NCBI RefSeq assembly: GCF_009857595.1
Contig: NZ_WWCU01000014.1
Coordinates: 1 to 64,000 of the forward strand
Direction of reading: 5' to 3'
Length of the DNA stretch: 64,000 nt
DNA from: Pseudoduganella aquatica
Lineage (GTDB): Bacteria; Pseudomonadota; Gammaproteobacteria; Burkholderiales; Burkholderiaceae_D
The notes below the pieces were generated by a model. The model saw only the letters and a list, made by a program, of their open reading frames with translations, was not told the origin of the DNA and did no database searches. Shown one piece after another: positions 38,334 to 47,424 of this stretch; position 1 is the stretch's first letter; each line of letters begins with the position of its first letter. Both the position numbers and the translations under genes were made by a program.

Positions 38334-39719
38334 ATGAAACTGCGCATCCCCAATACCTACGTCCTGGTCTTCGCCATCCTGGCGCTGATCGCCCTGGCCA
38401 CCTGGCTTATCCCCGGCGGCAAGTACGACACCCACCTGGTCAACGGCAAGCAGCTGATCAATCCGGCCACCTTCCACTACATAGACAGCAAGCCGCAGGG
38501 CTTTGCGGCGCTGATGATGGCGCCCATCAAGGGTTTCGCGGAAGCGGGCCTGATCATCGGCTTCATCCTGATTGTGGGCGGCACGTTCCAGGTGCTGCAC
38601 AAGACCGAGGCCATCGACGCGATGATCAAGTCCATCGCCAAGGCCTACACGCATTCCTCCTTCGTGCGCGCGGCGCTGATCCCGGTGTTCATCACGCTGT
38701 TCTCGCTGGGCGGGGCCACCTTCGGCATGAACGAGGAGGCCATCCCGTTTATTCTCATCTTCGTGCCGCTGGCGCTCGCGCTGGGCTACGACACCATCAC
38801 CGGCGTATCCATCCCCTTCCTCGGCTCGCAGGTGGGCTTTGGCGCGGCCTTCCTGAATCCCTTCAACGTCGGCATCGCGCAGGGCATCGCCGGCATACCG
38901 GTGTTCTCCGGCATGAGCTACCGCCTGATCTGCTGGGTGGTGGCCACCGCCATCACCGCCGCCTTCATGATGTGGTACGCGGCGCGCATCAAGCGCAATC
39001 CGGAGCTGAGCCCGACCTATGTGCTGGACCAGGCCAAGCGCAAGGAAAGCCACCTGGACCTGAGCAGCTTCGAGGGCATGACGCTCAAGCACAAGGTGGT
39101 GCTGGCGATTTTCGCCGCCTCGCTGCTGGGCATGGTGGTGGGCGTGGTGAAGTTCGACTGGTATATCGAGCAGATCGCCGCGCTGTTCATGGTGATGGGC
39201 ATCGTGATCGGCCTGATAGGCGGGCTTGATTCGGACGAGCTGGTGGGCGCCTTCATCCAGGGCGCGAAAGACCTGGTGGGCACGGCACTGGTGATCGCGC
39301 TGGCGCGCGGCACCATGATTTTGGCGCGCGACGCCAACATCATCGACACCATGCTGCATGGGCTGCTGCCGCTGGTGCAGTCGTCCAGCCCCGTGTTCGC
39401 GGCGCAGAAGATGTTCGGCATCCAGACCGTGATCAACTTCTTCATCCACTCCGGCACCGGCCAGGCATCGCTGACCATGCCCATCATGGCGCCGCTGGCG
39501 GACCTGGTGGGCGTCACGCGCCAGACGGCGGTGCTGGCCTTCCAGTTCGGCGAGCTGACCACGCCCATGATCCCGACCTCCGGCATCACCGTGGGCGTGC
39601 TGGCCCTGGCCCGCGTGCCCTGGATTACCTGGGCCAAGTGGATGGTGCCGCTGCAGCTGATCTACGCGGTGATGGCGCTGCTGCTGCTGATTCCGCCCTG
39701 CCTGATGCATTGGCAATAA
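38334..39719 (+). CDS. YfcC-family carrier (ArcD/DcuC-like)
   Basis: A 461-residue membrane protein with about eleven helices. Family marks are the start RIPNTYVLVFAILALIALAT, TFGMNEEAIPFI, IPFLGSQVGFGAAFLNPFNV and FIHSGTGQASLTMPIMAPL. YfcC proteins belong with basic amino-acid/dicarboxylate carriers. Cotranscription with the M14 hydrolase and proximity to cyanophycinase suggest import of an arginine- or aspartate-containing product; that is inference. Confidence 0.93.
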   Translation: MKLRIPNTYVLVFAILALIALATWLIPGGKYDTHLVNGKQLINPATFHYIDSKPQGFAALMMAPIKGFAEAGLIIGFILIVGGTFQVLHKTEAIDAMIKSIAKAYTHSSFVRAALIPVFITLFSLGGATFGMNEEAIPFILIFVPLALALGYDTITGVSIPFLGSQVGFGAAFLNPFNVGIAQGIAGIPVFSGMSYRLICWVVATAITAAFMMWYAARIKRNPELSPTYVLDQAKRKESHLDLSSFEGMTLKHKVVLAIFAASLLGMVVGVVKFDWYIEQIAALFMVMGIVIGLIGGLDSDELVGAFIQGAKDLVGTALVIALARGTMILARDANIIDTMLHGLLPLVQSSSPVFAAQKMFGIQTVINFFIHSGTGQASLTMPIMAPLADLVGVTRQTAVLAFQFGELTTPMIPTSGITVGVLALARVPWITWAKWMVPLQLIYAVMALLLLIPPCLMHWQ

Positions 39720-39721
39720 TT

Positions 39722-39811
39722 GGCGGGTTACGGCTGCGCCCAACCCGCCCTACCCGTTCGGAAGCAACCCTTACACCGTAGGGCGGGTTAGCACGCAGTG
39801 CGTAACCCGCC
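39722..39811. repeat. REP/BIME-like inverted pair, locus F
   Basis: Units at 39722-39753 (ending CTAC except for one extra C before it) and 39778-39811 (starting GTAG) lie between the convergent YfcC and GNAT genes. Confidence 0.85.
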
Positions 39812-39826
39812 GGAGCCGCCCGGGGC

Positions 39827-40246
39827 TCAACGCTGCAGATAGACGTCCGGAACGTAGCGCTCCATCAGCGTCTGCGGACGCCGCGGGGGCGCGAAGCCGA
39901 ATTTGGCATACAGGCCGTGCGCATCGCTGGTGGCGAGACTGAAGCGCCGCAGCCCCTGCAGCTCGGGATGCGCCATGACGGCCGCCACCAGGCGCTTGCT
40001 GTGGCCCAGCCCACGGTGCTCCGGCAGCACGAACACATCCACCAGGTTGGCGAAGGTGGCGCCGTCCGTAATCACGCGGGCAAAGGCGATCTGCTTGCCG
40101 TCTTCATAGCCGCCGAAGCACAGCGAATTGGCGATCGCCTTTTCCAGCAGCGCCAGCGGCATGCCCACGGCCCAGGTGGAGCGCTCGCTCAGGAATCCAT
40201 GTATCAGCGCGATGTCGAGCGCCGCCTTGTCCGTGCTGATAATCAA
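39827..40246 (-). CDS. GNAT-family N-acetyltransferase
   Basis: A 139-residue acetyltransferase with the YjdJ/ArgA-like small GNAT order: GYEDGKQIAFARVITDGATF, VDVFVLPEHRGLGHSKRLV (acetyl-CoA loop) and SDAHGLYAKFGF. It probably starts with TTG at 40246 ([10 protein letters not shown] in family alignment), since no ATG exists upstream in frame before the preceding gene ends. This codon overlaps the stop of the NTF2-like gene, so the two are coupled. Target unknown. Confidence 0.85.
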   Translation of the reverse strand: MIISTDKAALDIALIHGFLSERSTWAVGMPLALLEKAIANSLCFGGYEDGKQIAFARVITDGATFANLVDVFVLPEHRGLGHSKRLVAAVMAHPELQGLRRFSLATSDAHGLYAKFGFAPPRRPQTLMERYVPDVYLQR

Positions 40247-40851
40247 TGCTTGCCCTTCAAGTAGCGCTCGGGGAGCGGGTTCTTGTCCGTTTCGGCCTGC
40301 CACACCAACGACTGTATCCACCAGCGCTGGCCGTCGTTGACCAGCTGGATGCTGTTCATGCCGCGCTGGAAAGGCTTGGCCTCGTCCGGCGCGTGGCGCG
40401 ATTCGTAGGTGCTGAATATGTGGGCGATCTGGCCGAAGGCCTCGGTCGTGCGCGCCAGCTCCGTTTCGTAAAAGCCTTCCTTGGCGAATACCGGCGTCAC
40501 GCGCGAGATGTAGTCGGAGACCGTGAGCACGCGGGTGGTGATCTCGCCGCTCTTGTTCACGCCGTGCACCACCATGCGGCCTTCGGGAGCGAACAGGCTG
40601 CGCAGGCGCTCCCAGTCGCGCGGCGCGCCGGCGGCGCCGGAAATGGTGCCGTACAGCGCGGACAGCATGCCGTCCAGCGTCTTCAGTTCGGGGGCGATCG
40701 CCTGGGCGGCGCCGTCGTCGGCCGCTGCTGCGGCGGAAGTGGCTGCGGCTGGAGCGGCGGCTGCGGTGGCCTCCCCGGCCGAGGCGGCCGCGCAGGACAG
40801 CGCGCCCGCCATTAAAACGCACAACAAGCTGGCTTTGGCTGGCTGTTTCAT
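40243..40851 (-). CDS. Exported NTF2-like (SnoaL/DUF4440 type) protein
   Basis: A 202-residue protein with a signal peptide ([20 protein letters not shown]) and an Ala-rich linker to residue 48. The remainder has the single-domain NTF2 fold seen in DUF4440 proteins ([57 protein letters not shown]). Many such proteins are small-molecule pockets or isomerases; no catalytic residues are assigned here. It overlaps the following GNAT gene. Confidence 0.82.
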   Translation of the reverse strand: MKQPAKASLLCVLMAGALSCAAASAGEATAAAAPAAATSAAAAADDGAAQAIAPELKTLDGMLSALYGTISGAAGAPRDWERLRSLFAPEGRMVVHGVNKSGEITTRVLTVSDYISRVTPVFAKEGFYETELARTTEAFGQIAHIFSTYESRHAPDEAKPFQRGMNSIQLVNDGQRWWIQSLVWQAETDKNPLPERYLKGKH

Positions 40852-40994
40852 GTTCTGTTCTCCCCATTCTTCATGCCGCCATGATCGGCGATTTCGGCCC
40901 GCCTGTCACGCCCGTGGAAGCCCGGAATCGGTGGGATGGCCCAACCTTGTTTATAATCGTCGCAAATCCGCACGCCCACCCTCTCAAAAAAATC

Positions 40995-42392
40995 ATGACT
41001 GATCAATTCTCCAAGAAGGGCGAAGCCTGGTCCGCCCGCTTCTCCGAACCAGTTTCCGACCTCGTCAAGCGCTATACCGCTTCTGTATTTTTTGACAACC
41101 GCCTGGCCAAGGCCGACATCCAGGGCTCGCTGGCGCACGCCGGCATGCTGGCTGCCCAGAAGATCATCAGCGCGGCCGACCTGGCCGACATCCAGCGCGG
41201 CATGGCGCAAATCAGCCAGGAAATCGAAGCCGGCCAGTTCGAATGGCTGCTGGACCTGGAAGACGTCCACCTGAACATCGAGAAACGCCTGACCGAGCTG
41301 GTAGGCGACGCGGGCAAGCGCCTGCACACCGGCCGTTCCCGCAACGACCAGGTGGCCACCGACATCCGCCTGTACGTGCGCTCCGCCATCGACGACGTGA
41401 CCGGCCTGCTGAACCAGCTGCGCGGCGCCCTGACCGACCTGGCCGAACAGCACACCGACACCATCCTGCCCGGCTTCACCCACATGCAGGTGGCGCAGCC
41501 GATCACCTTCGGCCACCACATGCTGGCCTACGTTGAAATGTTCGGCCGCGACGCCGAGCGCATGGCCGACTGCCGCAAGCGCGTGAACCGCCTGCCGCTG
41601 GGCGCCGCCGCGCTGGCCGGCACCACCTTCCCCATCGACCGCCTGCAAGTGGCGAAAACGCTGGGCTTCGACGACGTGTGCCACAACTCGCTGGACGCCG
41701 TGTCGGACCGCGACTTCGCGATTGAATTCACGGCGGCGGCCTCGCTGATCATGACGCACGTGTCGCGCATGTCGGAAGAGCTGATCATCTGGATGAGCCC
41801 GCGCGTGGGCTTTATCGACATCGCCGACCGTTTCTGCACCGGCTCGTCCATCATGCCGCAGAAGAAAAACCCGGACGTGCCGGAACTGGCGCGCGGCAAG
41901 ACCGGTCGCGTGTACGGCCACCTGATGGGCCTGTTGACCCTGATGAAAGGCCAGCCGCTGGCCTACAACAAGGACAACCAGGAAGACAAGGAACCGCTGT
42001 TCGACACCGTGGACACGCTGATGGACACGCTGCGCATCTTCGCCGACATGGCCGGCGGCATCACCGTCAAGCCGGAAGCGATGCGCGCGGCGGCCCTGCA
42101 GGGCTACGCCACCGCCACCGACCTGGCCGACTACCTGGTGAAGAAAGGCCTGCCTTTCCGCGACGCGCACGAAGCCGTGGCGCACGCGGTGCGCGCCTGC
42201 GTGGACCTGGGCATCGACCTGTCCGAGATGTCGCTGGAGCAGCTGCAAGCGTTCTCCAAGCTGATCGAGCAGGACATCTTCCAGGTGCTGACCCTGGAAG
42301 GCTCCGTGGCCGCGCGCGACCACGTGGGCGGCACCGCGCCGAACCAGGTGCGCGCAGCCATCGCCCGCGTGCGCGGACAGCTGGGCAACTAA
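40995..42392 (+). CDS. argH: Argininosuccinate lyase
   Basis: A 465-residue enzyme of the fumarase/aspartase superfamily that splits argininosuccinate to arginine and fumarate, last step of arginine synthesis. Signature [12 protein letters not shown] is near residue 285; [13 protein letters not shown] and [13 protein letters not shown] complete the active site. A TATAAT box at 40952-40957 probably belongs to its promoter. It stands alone, apart from other arg genes, followed by a REP pair. Confidence 0.97.
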   Translation: MTDQFSKKGEAWSARFSEPVSDLVKRYTASVFFDNRLAKADIQGSLAHAGMLAAQKIISAADLADIQRGMAQISQEIEAGQFEWLLDLEDVHLNIEKRLTELVGDAGKRLHTGRSRNDQVATDIRLYVRSAIDDVTGLLNQLRGALTDLAEQHTDTILPGFTHMQVAQPITFGHHMLAYVEMFGRDAERMADCRKRVNRLPLGAAALAGTTFPIDRLQVAKTLGFDDVCHNSLDAVSDRDFAIEFTAAASLIMTHVSRMSEELIIWMSPRVGFIDIADRFCTGSSIMPQKKNPDVPELARGKTGRVYGHLMGLLTLMKGQPLAYNKDNQEDKEPLFDTVDTLMDTLRIFADMAGGITVKPEAMRAAALQGYATATDLADYLVKKGLPFRDAHEAVAHAVRACVDLGIDLSEMSLEQLQAFSKLIEQDIFQVLTLEGSVAARDHVGGTAPNQVRAAIARVRGQLGN

Positions 42393-42403
42393 GCGCCAGC
42401 ATT

Positions 42404-42494
42404 GGCGGGTTACGGCTTCGCCTAACCCGCCCTACGCAGAGCATCCGTCCTCATTCCTTCGTAGGGCGGGTTAGCACGCAGTGCGTAACCCGCC
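42404..42494. repeat. REP/BIME-like inverted pair, locus G
   Basis: Units at 42404-42435 (ending CTAC) and 42461-42494 (starting GTAG) fill the gap between convergent argH and the ACT-domain gene; the last base is 2 bases from the stop codon of the latter. Confidence 0.87.
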
Positions 42495-42495
42495 A

Positions 42496-43161
42496 TCACT
42501 GCGCCACCAGGCGCGACAGCACGGCAATGGCGGCGCCGGTCTGGCGCTGCTCCAGCAGTATGGTCAGCTCGGTGTGGGTGCAGATCATGTTCACCAGGTT
42601 GATCTTGTCCCACGCCAGCTTCTTCAGTATGCCATGGTAAATCCCCGGCATATTGAAGGTCTCCGGATCCAGGTGCAGCGTCACCGCGTTCAGGCTTTCC
42701 AGCCGCGCCAGCTGGCGCTCGGTGACGAAGACTTCGTCTATGGCGCTCGTCAGCGAGCGGCTGCACACCACCATCACCTCATGGATGCCGCGCGTGACCG
42801 ACACGAACGCGCCCTGCCTAGTCGCCACTTCCGCCAGCAGCCTGCGGTGGCATTCATAGGTGTTCTCCGAATAGCGGAAGGTGTACATGGTGAGGTCGGT
42901 GCGGGTGGTCAGCTCGCCCGTCTTGCGCGCCAGCGACAGCTCGCCGTGCGCGGCCGCCTCCTGCTGCGGCAGGCGCTCCGCCACGCGCCGCAGCGCCATC
43001 ACCACGGCCGCCTGTCCCACAGGCTTCCACAGGTCCGTTTCCAGCTGCGGCTGCAGCTGCCGCGCGAGTTCCGACAGATTGATCAAGCCGCGTCCCAGCC
43101 CCTCCGTGAGGAAGGGAGACTCCATGACGATCCGCTCAACTTTGGTAGATATCGAGAGCAT
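42496..43161 (-). CDS. ACT-domain protein related to aspartate-kinase regulatory regions
   Basis: A 221-residue soluble protein. The N-terminal helical part (MLSISTKVERIVMESPFLTE, GLINLSELARQLQPQLE) is followed by two ACT-like beta-alpha-beta units (LTMYTFRYSENT; AVTLHLDPETFNMPGIYHGI; KINLVNMICTHTELTILLEQ), the fold that binds amino acids in aspartate kinases. No kinase domain is present, so it is a free-standing sensor. The start at 43161 fits related proteins; ATG at 43125 is the alternative. Confidence 0.75.
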   Translation of the reverse strand: MLSISTKVERIVMESPFLTEGLGRGLINLSELARQLQPQLETDLWKPVGQAAVVMALRRVAERLPQQEAAAHGELSLARKTGELTTRTDLTMYTFRYSENTYECHRRLLAEVATRQGAFVSVTRGIHEVMVVCSRSLTSAIDEVFVTERQLARLESLNAVTLHLDPETFNMPGIYHGILKKLAWDKINLVNMICTHTELTILLEQRQTGAAIAVLSRLVAQ

Positions 43162-43768
43162 GGCAAACCACAAAAAAAAAGCTGTCCCTGCGCACCTGGC
43201 CACGGGTTGGGCGAAGGCGCGCGACGGCGCCGCGCTTGCCGGATTGCGGCAGGCGGCGTATGGATGTGCTGGATGAGGCTGCGGGGCTTTGTGCGGTCCG
43301 GTCTTGCCGGTCCATGCCCTCTCTTGCCCTGGGGATGTTGGCCTAAGTCGGCGGTGGTGGCGCTGTGCGTTTGCTCATGTTCTCTGCTCCCTGTGGTTCC
43401 CGGTGCGCGTCGTTTTTATCGGGCCTGGCCCTGCGCTTTGTGCTCCTAGTGTAGATCGCAACATTAAGACTTTGCAACCCGCGCGCGCTGCGGAAGCGGC
43501 CAATGTGTCGCGCAGGTGACGAAAATAGAGTGTTACATCTAGTTCGTTGTAAGCGCCACACAGTATCGGGCCAAAAGCCGCCTATCGTGCGCCATCACTA
43601 GCAATTGCCAAGCCAATTCAACGCCCGGCGGGCGTGCAACTTTGTCCCAAATTTAACAAATCCCGCCCGCGCGACTCATTTCTCAAGTTTTTTGACTTGC
43701 CCCCCGGCCCAGGAATAGTGTCGCAGCGCTGGCCCATGCCAGAACCACCTACGCCCTCTGGAGAGAAG
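43162..43768. other. 607-base intergenic region without a recognised gene
   Basis: The half nearest the ACT-domain gene is GC-rich, and the half before the M4 protease gene is markedly more AT-rich. Short open frames on both strands lack ribosome sites and family features. I found no RNA gene, repeat unit or riboswitch; a candidate promoter lies at 43692-43721. The length and AT shift suggest a regulatory region for the protease gene. Confidence 0.55.
43692..43721 (+). promoter_or_regulatory. Candidate promoter of the M4 protease gene
   Basis: TTGACT (43692-43697) and TAGTGT (43716-43721) are separated by 18 bases, 47 bases before the ATG. The -35 is a good match and the -10 a poor one. GGAGAGAAG precedes the start codon. 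Confidence 0.35.
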
Positions 43769-46039
43769 ATGAATCTACGTAAGAACCTGCTTGCCGCATC
43801 CATCGCCACCCTGCCGATGATGCTCGCCCACGCCGCCGGCCCGCAAATGATGGCCGCCCCCGTCGCACAGACCTCTCCACAAGAGAGCGCAGGCCTGGCT
43901 GCCAAGCTGGCCAACCGTCCCAGCTCGGCAGGCCTGGGCATGCAGCACGGCTTCGCCATCGCCGGCCAGCACCCCGGCGTGGCCGGCACCAAGATCACCC
44001 GCGCCCGGCACACCTACAACGGCCTGCGCGTGTTCGGCTCCGAGTCCGTGGTCGTCACCGACGCGGCCGACAACATCGTCAGCGAATCCGTGTCCGACCG
44101 CCGCGCCGGCCTGAACGCGGCGCGCGGCGTGGCCGCCAACGGCGCGCGCACCGGCGCGCCCGACCTTACCCCTGCACTGAGCGGGGCCGACGCCATCGCC
44201 GCCGTGGTGCGCAGCGTGGCGCCGAACGGCGTGCACCGCTGGGCGCCGCAGGCCGAACTGCTGATCTATCCGGTCATGAAATCGGTGCGCGTGGCTGCGG
44301 CCGTGAACAAGGCCGAAGCGGCCCTGAACGCCACCGACCTGGAAGACGTGGTGGACCACTACGAGCTGGCCTACCTGGTGAAAACCCGCATGGCCGACAG
44401 CCGCAAGCGCGTGCTCTACCACGACACCGTGGTCAACGCGAAAACCGGCGCCGTCATCGCGCAGTGGGAAGCGCTGCAAACCGTGGTCGGCTCGGGCAAG
44501 AGCCAGTACAACGGCACCGTGCCGATCAACACCACGCTGTCCGGCAGCACCTACCAGATGAAGGACGCCACGCGCGGCGTGGGCGGCACCTTCGGCGGCA
44601 TGGCCATCACCAACGCCAACCACGCGCCGGAAAGCAATCCGACGCCCGGCACCATCTACACCAACAGCACCAACACCTGGGGCGACGGCCTGCAATACGT
44701 GAGCGGCGGCAGCACCACCAGCGCCAACGGCCAGACCGCCGCCGTGAACGCGCTGTGGGGCCTGATGAACACTTACGACACCATGAAGAACACGCTGGGC
44801 TGGCAGTCGCTGGACGGTAACAACACCGCCACCTACATCGCCGTCCACGTGGACAACAACTACGACAACGCCTTCTTCGACCCGAACTGCAAATGCATGT
44901 ACATCGGCGACGGCGGCTCGTCCTTCAACAACCTGGGATCGATCGACGTGATCGGCCACGAGATGGGCCACGGCGTGATCGACGCCACCTCCAACCTGAC
45001 CTACTCGGGCGAGTCCGGCGGCCTGAATGAATCGGGCGCCGACATCGCCGGCGAAATGACCGAGGCCTATGCGCGCGCGGGCGGCACCGGCAGCGTGATA
45101 CCGGCCACCGGCAACGACTGGGTGATGGGCCAGGAGATCTCGAAGAGCGGCCAGCCGCTGCGCTGGATGTACAAGCCCAGCAAGGACGGCAGCAGCCCGA
45201 ACGCGTGGAGCAGCACGCTGAAGAACCTGAACGTGCACTACAGCAGCGGCCCGAACAACCGCATGTTCTACTTCCTGTCGCAAGGCTCGAACGCAAGCTC
45301 CGGCAGCGACTACTACAGCTCCTACCTGACCAAGCAGCCGCTGGCCATGACCGGCGTGGGCAACGACAAGGCCTACCGCATCTGGTTCAAGGCCGTGACC
45401 ACCAAGTTCACCTCGTCGACCAACTACGCCGACGCGCGCACCAAGATGATCGCCTCGGCCGAGGAACTGTACGGCGTGGGCAGCAAGGAAGCCACCGCCG
45501 TCAAGCGCGCCTACGCGGCCATCAACGTCGGCACCGACGTGGATGAAACCACCGGCGGCGGCGGCGGCACCAGCGTCGAGCGCATCACCAACGGCGGCTT
45601 CGAGTCGGGCGCCACCGGCTGGGCCGGCAGCACCGGCGCCATCGGCGCCTTCAGCGGCCAGACCGCCTATGAAGGCACGCGCTTCGCCTGGCTGGGCGGC
45701 AACGGCACCACCGCCACCGAAACGCTGACGCAGGCAGTCGCCATCCCGTCGGCCGCCACCGCCGCCACGCTGAGCTTCGCGCTGCATATCGACACCGCTG
45801 AAACGACCACCAGCACCGCCTACGACAAGCTGACGGTGACGGTGAAAAACAGCAGCGGCGCGGTGCTCGGCACGCTGGCCACCTACTCCAACCTGAACAA
45901 GGCCACCGGCTACCAGACCCGCAGCTTCAGCCTGCTGCCGTACAAGGGCCAGACGGTGACGCTGTCCTTCGCCATGACGGAAGACTCGTCCGCCCAGACC
46001 TCCTTCGTGGTGGACAAGGTCAGCGTACTCACCCAGTAA
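43769..46039 (+). CDS. Secreted thermolysin-family (M4) metalloprotease with C-terminal beta-sandwich domain
   Basis: A 756-residue preproenzyme. It has a signal peptide (residues 1-22), a FTP/PepSY-type propeptide to about residue 240, then the M4 catalytic domain. Zinc site HEMGH is at residues 397-401 and third ligand Glu421 is in GGLNESGADI. After a Gly linker (ETTGGGGGTS) comes a C-terminal carbohydrate-binding-like beta-sandwich (SVERITNGGFESGATGW to the end). It should be a broad-spectrum extracellular protease. The propeptide implies self-activation. Confidence 0.95.
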   Translation: MNLRKNLLAASIATLPMMLAHAAGPQMMAAPVAQTSPQESAGLAAKLANRPSSAGLGMQHGFAIAGQHPGVAGTKITRARHTYNGLRVFGSESVVVTDAADNIVSESVSDRRAGLNAARGVAANGARTGAPDLTPALSGADAIAAVVRSVAPNGVHRWAPQAELLIYPVMKSVRVAAAVNKAEAALNATDLEDVVDHYELAYLVKTRMADSRKRVLYHDTVVNAKTGAVIAQWEALQTVVGSGKSQYNGTVPINTTLSGSTYQMKDATRGVGGTFGGMAITNANHAPESNPTPGTIYTNSTNTWGDGLQYVSGGSTTSANGQTAAVNALWGLMNTYDTMKNTLGWQSLDGNNTATYIAVHVDNNYDNAFFDPNCKCMYIGDGGSSFNNLGSIDVIGHEMGHGVIDATSNLTYSGESGGLNESGADIAGEMTEAYARAGGTGSVIPATGNDWVMGQEISKSGQPLRWMYKPSKDGSSPNAWSSTLKNLNVHYSSGPNNRMFYFLSQGSNASSGSDYYSSYLTKQPLAMTGVGNDKAYRIWFKAVTTKFTSSTNYADARTKMIASAEELYGVGSKEATAVKRAYAAINVGTDVDETTGGGGGTSVERITNGGFESGATGWAGSTGAIGAFSGQTAYEGTRFAWLGGNGTTATETLTQAVAIPSAATAATLSFALHIDTAETTTSTAYDKLTVTVKNSSGAVLGTLATYSNLNKATGYQTRSFSLLPYKGQTVTLSFAMTEDSSAQTSFVVDKVSVLTQ

Positions 46040-46095
46040 GCGCTCCCTCCTCCAGAACTGATATCATCGCCGCCATCAATTCTGGAGGACTCGGC

Positions 46096-47346
46096 ATGAC
46101 CATAGGCGTAGGCGGTAAAACAGCGGAGCAGGCACTGGCGAGCCTGTCGGACATGACGGCGGGCGCGGTCCCGATCGCCAAGGAGGAGCACCTGGAGCGC
46201 ATCGCCCGCGCCCAGGCCTTCATGCGCGACCAGGGCATCGCCGCCATCTATATCAACGCGGGCGCCAACCTGCTCTACTTCACCGGCACGCGCTGGCACG
46301 CCAGCGAGCGCATGGTGGGCGCCATCCTGCCGGCGCAGGGCGCGCTGGAATACATCGCCCCCGCCTTCGAGGAAAGCACGCTGCTGGACTTCATGCTGGT
46401 GGAGGGCAAGGTCAACGGCTGGCAGGAGCACGAAAGCCCCTACCAGCTGTTCGTCGACACCCTGGCCCGCATGGGGATTGCGGATGATGCCGGCCAGCCG
46501 CCGCGCGTGGGCATCTGCGAAAGCGCGGCCTTCTTCATCTACGACGGCATACGCCCGCTGGCCGCGGGCTACGCGCTGGAAAACGCGCGCACGGTGACGG
46601 CGCACTGCCGCACCCGCAAGTCCTCCGCCGAGATCGCGCTGATGCAGCGCGCCAAGGACATGACGCTGGCCGTGCACGTGGCCACCGCCAGCATGCTGCG
46701 CGAGGGGATCACCACCACCGAAGTGGAACAGTTCATCACCGCCGCGCACCGCAAGGTGGGCGCGCCCGGCTCGTATTTCGTCATCGTGCTGTTCGGCGAG
46801 GCCACGGCCTATCCGCACGGCGTGAGCTATGTGCAGACGCTCAAGCAGGGCGACACGGTGCTGATCGACACCGGCTGCAAGCTGCACAACTACATCTCCG
46901 ACATCACGCGCACCTATGTGTACGGCGAGCCGAGCGCGCGCCAGCGCAGCGTGTGGGACAGCGAGAAGAAAGCCCAGGCGGCCGCCTTCGCCGCCGCGCA
47001 GCTGGGCGTGCCCTGCGAACAGGTGGACCAGGCGGCGCGCCGCTCGCTGGAGGCGGACGGCTACGGCCCGGGCTACAAGCTGCCCGGCCTGCCGCACCGC
47101 ACCGGCCACGGCATCGGCCTGGACATCCATGAATGGCCCTACCTGGTGGGCGGCGACACCACCCCGCTGGCGCCGGGCATGTGCTTCTCGAACGAGCCCA
47201 TGATCTGCATCCCCGGCGAATTCGGCGTGCGCCACGAGGACCACTTCTACATGACCGACGCCGGCCCGCGCTGGTTCACCGAGCCGGCGCACAGCATCGA
47301 CGATCCCTTCTGCCTGAGGCGGGAAAACCACGCATCCCCCAGTTAG
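46096..47346 (+). CDS. M24-family aminopeptidase (Xaa-Pro type)
   Basis: A 416-residue pita-bread-fold metallopeptidase. The N-terminal creatinase-like domain (about 1-170) is followed by the catalytic domain with five metal ligands in LIDTGCK, SDITRTYV, TGHGIGLDIHEW, SNEPMICI and RHEDHFYM. There is no signal peptide, so it works in the cytoplasm on peptides with penultimate proline or similar. GGAGG lies 8 bases before the ATG. It may recycle peptides made by the neighbouring secreted proteases. Confidence 0.92.
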   Translation: MTIGVGGKTAEQALASLSDMTAGAVPIAKEEHLERIARAQAFMRDQGIAAIYINAGANLLYFTGTRWHASERMVGAILPAQGALEYIAPAFEESTLLDFMLVEGKVNGWQEHESPYQLFVDTLARMGIADDAGQPPRVGICESAAFFIYDGIRPLAAGYALENARTVTAHCRTRKSSAEIALMQRAKDMTLAVHVATASMLREGITTTEVEQFITAAHRKVGAPGSYFVIVLFGEATAYPHGVSYVQTLKQGDTVLIDTGCKLHNYISDITRTYVYGEPSARQRSVWDSEKKAQAAAFAAAQLGVPCEQVDQAARRSLEADGYGPGYKLPGLPHRTGHGIGLDIHEWPYLVGGDTTPLAPGMCFSNEPMICIPGEFGVRHEDHFYMTDAGPRWFTEPAHSIDDPFCLRRENHASPS

Positions 47347-47424
47347 TGGATGTTTTATTGACAATCATGCCTTATCCTTGGCGGATGTCTGCGGCGACCA
47401 GCCGCCTTCTGCCCAAGGATACGC

